This document shows positions 6,356 through 7,324 of a stretch of DNA of 7,324 nucleotides, piece by piece. A program made the position numbers and the translations under genes. Source of the DNA: Acidimicrobiia bacterium (lineage in GTDB: Bacteria > Actinomycetota > Acidimicrobiia > Spongiisociales > ZC4RG35); contig JAOUGY010000188.1 in NCBI GenBank assembly GCA_029865445.1, positions 1 through 7,324 on the forward strand, given 5' to 3'. The notes under the pieces were generated by a model, which saw only the letters and a program-made list of their open reading frames with translations, did not search any database and was not told where the DNA came from. The stretch's first letter is position 1. Every line of letters starts with the position of its first letter.

Positions 6356-7132
6356 ATGCATGATGTGCTGGCCGACCTCGAAGCCGAACACACCGACCTC
6401 GAAGGGCTCGTCGCCGGACTGACGGACAACGAACTCGATGCCATGACACCGGCGGAACCCTGGACCATCAGAGACCAGATCGGCCATCTGGCCTTCTTCG
6501 ACGAGATGGCAGCAGTCTCGGCATCCGACCCCGAAGCCTTCGTCGCCGAACTGAACTCTATGGCCGATCTCGGCGAGCGCTACATGGATCAGCACCTGGA
6601 TCGAGCCCGGGCCATGACGCCGTCGGAGCTTCTCCACTGGTGGCGGACGGCTCGCGCAGGGCTTCTCGAAGCCTTCTCCCGTTGCGAGCCCGACGAGCGA
6701 CTCGTGTGGTACGGGCCTCCGATGCGGGCGGAGAGCGCTGCGACAGCCCGGCTCATGGAAACTTGGGCACACGGGCTCGACATCGCCGACACCCTCGGAG
6801 TGGTCCGCCCACCCACCGATCGGCTCTTCCGGATCGCCGACCTGGGGGTACGCACGTTCCGCTTCTCATACGAGAACCGCGGGCTGACGGCCCCCGATTC
6901 TCGTGTCAGGGTCGCACTCCGCGGTGTGACGGGGAACATGCGGGTGTGGAACGATGCCGAGTCGGACAGCATCACGGGTCCGGTCGAGGACTTCTGCATG
7001 GTGGTGGCTCAGCGACGGAACGTCACCGACACCCACCTGTTCTGCGAAGGCGACCTCGCTCACCAGTGGATGAAGCTCGCACAGGTGTTCGCCGGCCCCC
7101 CAGGACCCGGACGTTCGCCCACGGGGAACTGA
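6356..7132 (+). CDS. TIGR03084-family protein with DinB/MDMPI-like N-terminal domain
   Basis: This 258-residue protein has the hallmarks of the TIGR03084 family, a group with no assigned reaction related to the metal-binding N-terminal domain of mycothiol-dependent maleylpyruvate isomerase. The N-terminal four-helix region contains AEPWTIRDQIGHLAFFDE (33-50) with His44, and WYGPPM (118-123) followed by ARLMETWAHGLDIADTLG (131-148) with Glu135, His139 and Asp142. His44, His139 and a nearby acidic residue are plausible metal ligands by analogy with DinB-fold proteins. The C-terminal part includes ITGPVEDFCMVVAQRR (206-221) and LAQVFAGPPGPGR (241-253), a typical family ending. Relatives are often small thiol-linked transferases or of unknown role. 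ATG 6356 starts directly at the first family-like segment; the frame is open further upstream but only within the dehydrogenase gene. No relation to putrescine use is evident, so it may be an unrelated neighbour. Confidence 0.85.
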   Translation: MHDVLADLEAEHTDLEGLVAGLTDNELDAMTPAEPWTIRDQIGHLAFFDEMAAVSASDPEAFVAELNSMADLGERYMDQHLDRARAMTPSELLHWWRTARAGLLEAFSRCEPDERLVWYGPPMRAESAATARLMETWAHGLDIADTLGVVRPPTDRLFRIADLGVRTFRFSYENRGLTAPDSRVRVALRGVTGNMRVWNDAESDSITGPVEDFCMVVAQRRNVTDTHLFCEGDLAHQWMKLAQVFAGPPGPGRSPTGN

Positions 7133-7133
7133 C

Positions 7134-7324
7134 GTGTCCCGACGGATCCGACTCGCAACCCTGCTGATCGGCATCTCCGTCGCCACCAACCTCGCCCTCA
7201 TCGTCGTAGGACCGGTGACCGCACGTCCCTTCCTGGCCCACGAGGACCCGTCTCTGCGTCACCTGGTCGAAACCGAACAGGTGTCGCTGGCCGACGAACA
7301 CCTCTTCTATCTCGATCTGCGAGA
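7134..7324 (+). CDS. Secreted or membrane-anchored protein of unknown function (5' part only)
   Basis: Only 63 codons and 2 nt are in the window. The N-terminus MSRRIRL is basic and is followed by a hydrophobic stretch (about residues 8-26, ATLLIGISVATNLALIVVG) and then PVTARPF. This is a signal peptide or a single membrane anchor; a cleavage site near TARP is possible but weak. The rest, from about residue 33, is polar and charged with several His residues. I do not recognise the family. The start is GTG 7134, one base after the preceding stop codon, with GGGGAA at 7123-7128 as ribosome site. This implies co-translation with the TIGR03084-family gene. The absence of a stop before the right edge shows the gene continues. 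Confidence 0.7.
   Translation, partial: MSRRIRLATLLIGISVATNLALIVVGPVTARPFLAHEDPSLRHLVETEQVSLADEHLFYLDLR

Noticed and set aside
1..7324. Search for CRISPR arrays, insertion sequences, tRNA genes, phage or defence genes, and riboswitches
   Set aside because: No regularly spaced repeats, transposase motifs, cloverleaf sequences or defence domains were seen. The window is almost wholly filled by ordinary transport, metabolic and regulatory genes.

Overview
The window is GC-rich and densely coded. Several genes start with GTG, and one gene belongs to a family (TIGR03084) that I know mainly from Actinomycetota. The solute-binding protein is a lipoprotein with a short signal peptide and an LAAC lipobox. 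Together these suggest an actinobacterium, possibly of the Acidimicrobiia type. The host assignment is inference; no rRNA or tRNA is present to settle it.

Layout: (1) Positions 1-726, minus strand: a GntR/FadR-type regulator that runs off the left edge. (2) Positions 727-845: an AT-rich divergent promoter region with two inverted repeats that overlap a predicted plus-strand promoter. (3) Positions 846-6308, plus strand: a five-gene run made of an ABC ATPase, a lipoprotein solute-binding protein, two inner-membrane permeases and an aldehyde dehydrogenase. All five resemble the E. coli ydcSTUV-ydcW(patD) products as I remember them. The binding protein and the dehydrogenase are the closest matches. 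(4) Positions 6356-7132: a TIGR03084-family protein with a DinB/mycothiol-maleylpyruvate-isomerase-like N-terminal fold, possibly read from its own leaderless promoter. (5) Positions 7134 to the right edge: the start of a secreted or membrane-anchored protein of unknown function, 1 nt after the previous stop.

How it fits together: the ABC system would import a polyamine-like substrate, probably putrescine. The dehydrogenase would oxidise gamma-aminobutyraldehyde (4-aminobutanal) to GABA with NAD+. The step between them, an aminotransferase or amine oxidase that converts putrescine to the aldehyde, is not in this window. The divergent FadR-type regulator is the natural candidate to control the operon. 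E. coli ydcR, by contrast, encodes a MocR-type regulator with an aminotransferase-like domain.

I see no mobile element, CRISPR array, phage gene, toxin or defence gene, or RNA gene. This looks like an ordinary catabolic/transport locus. The least ordinary features are a perfect 13-bp hairpin between the binding-protein and first permease genes, the operator arrangement in the divergent promoter, the permuted gene order, and a regulator whose ligand-binding domain seems to lack the usual metal ligands. The longest gene-free stretch is 119 nt, the divergent promoter region.
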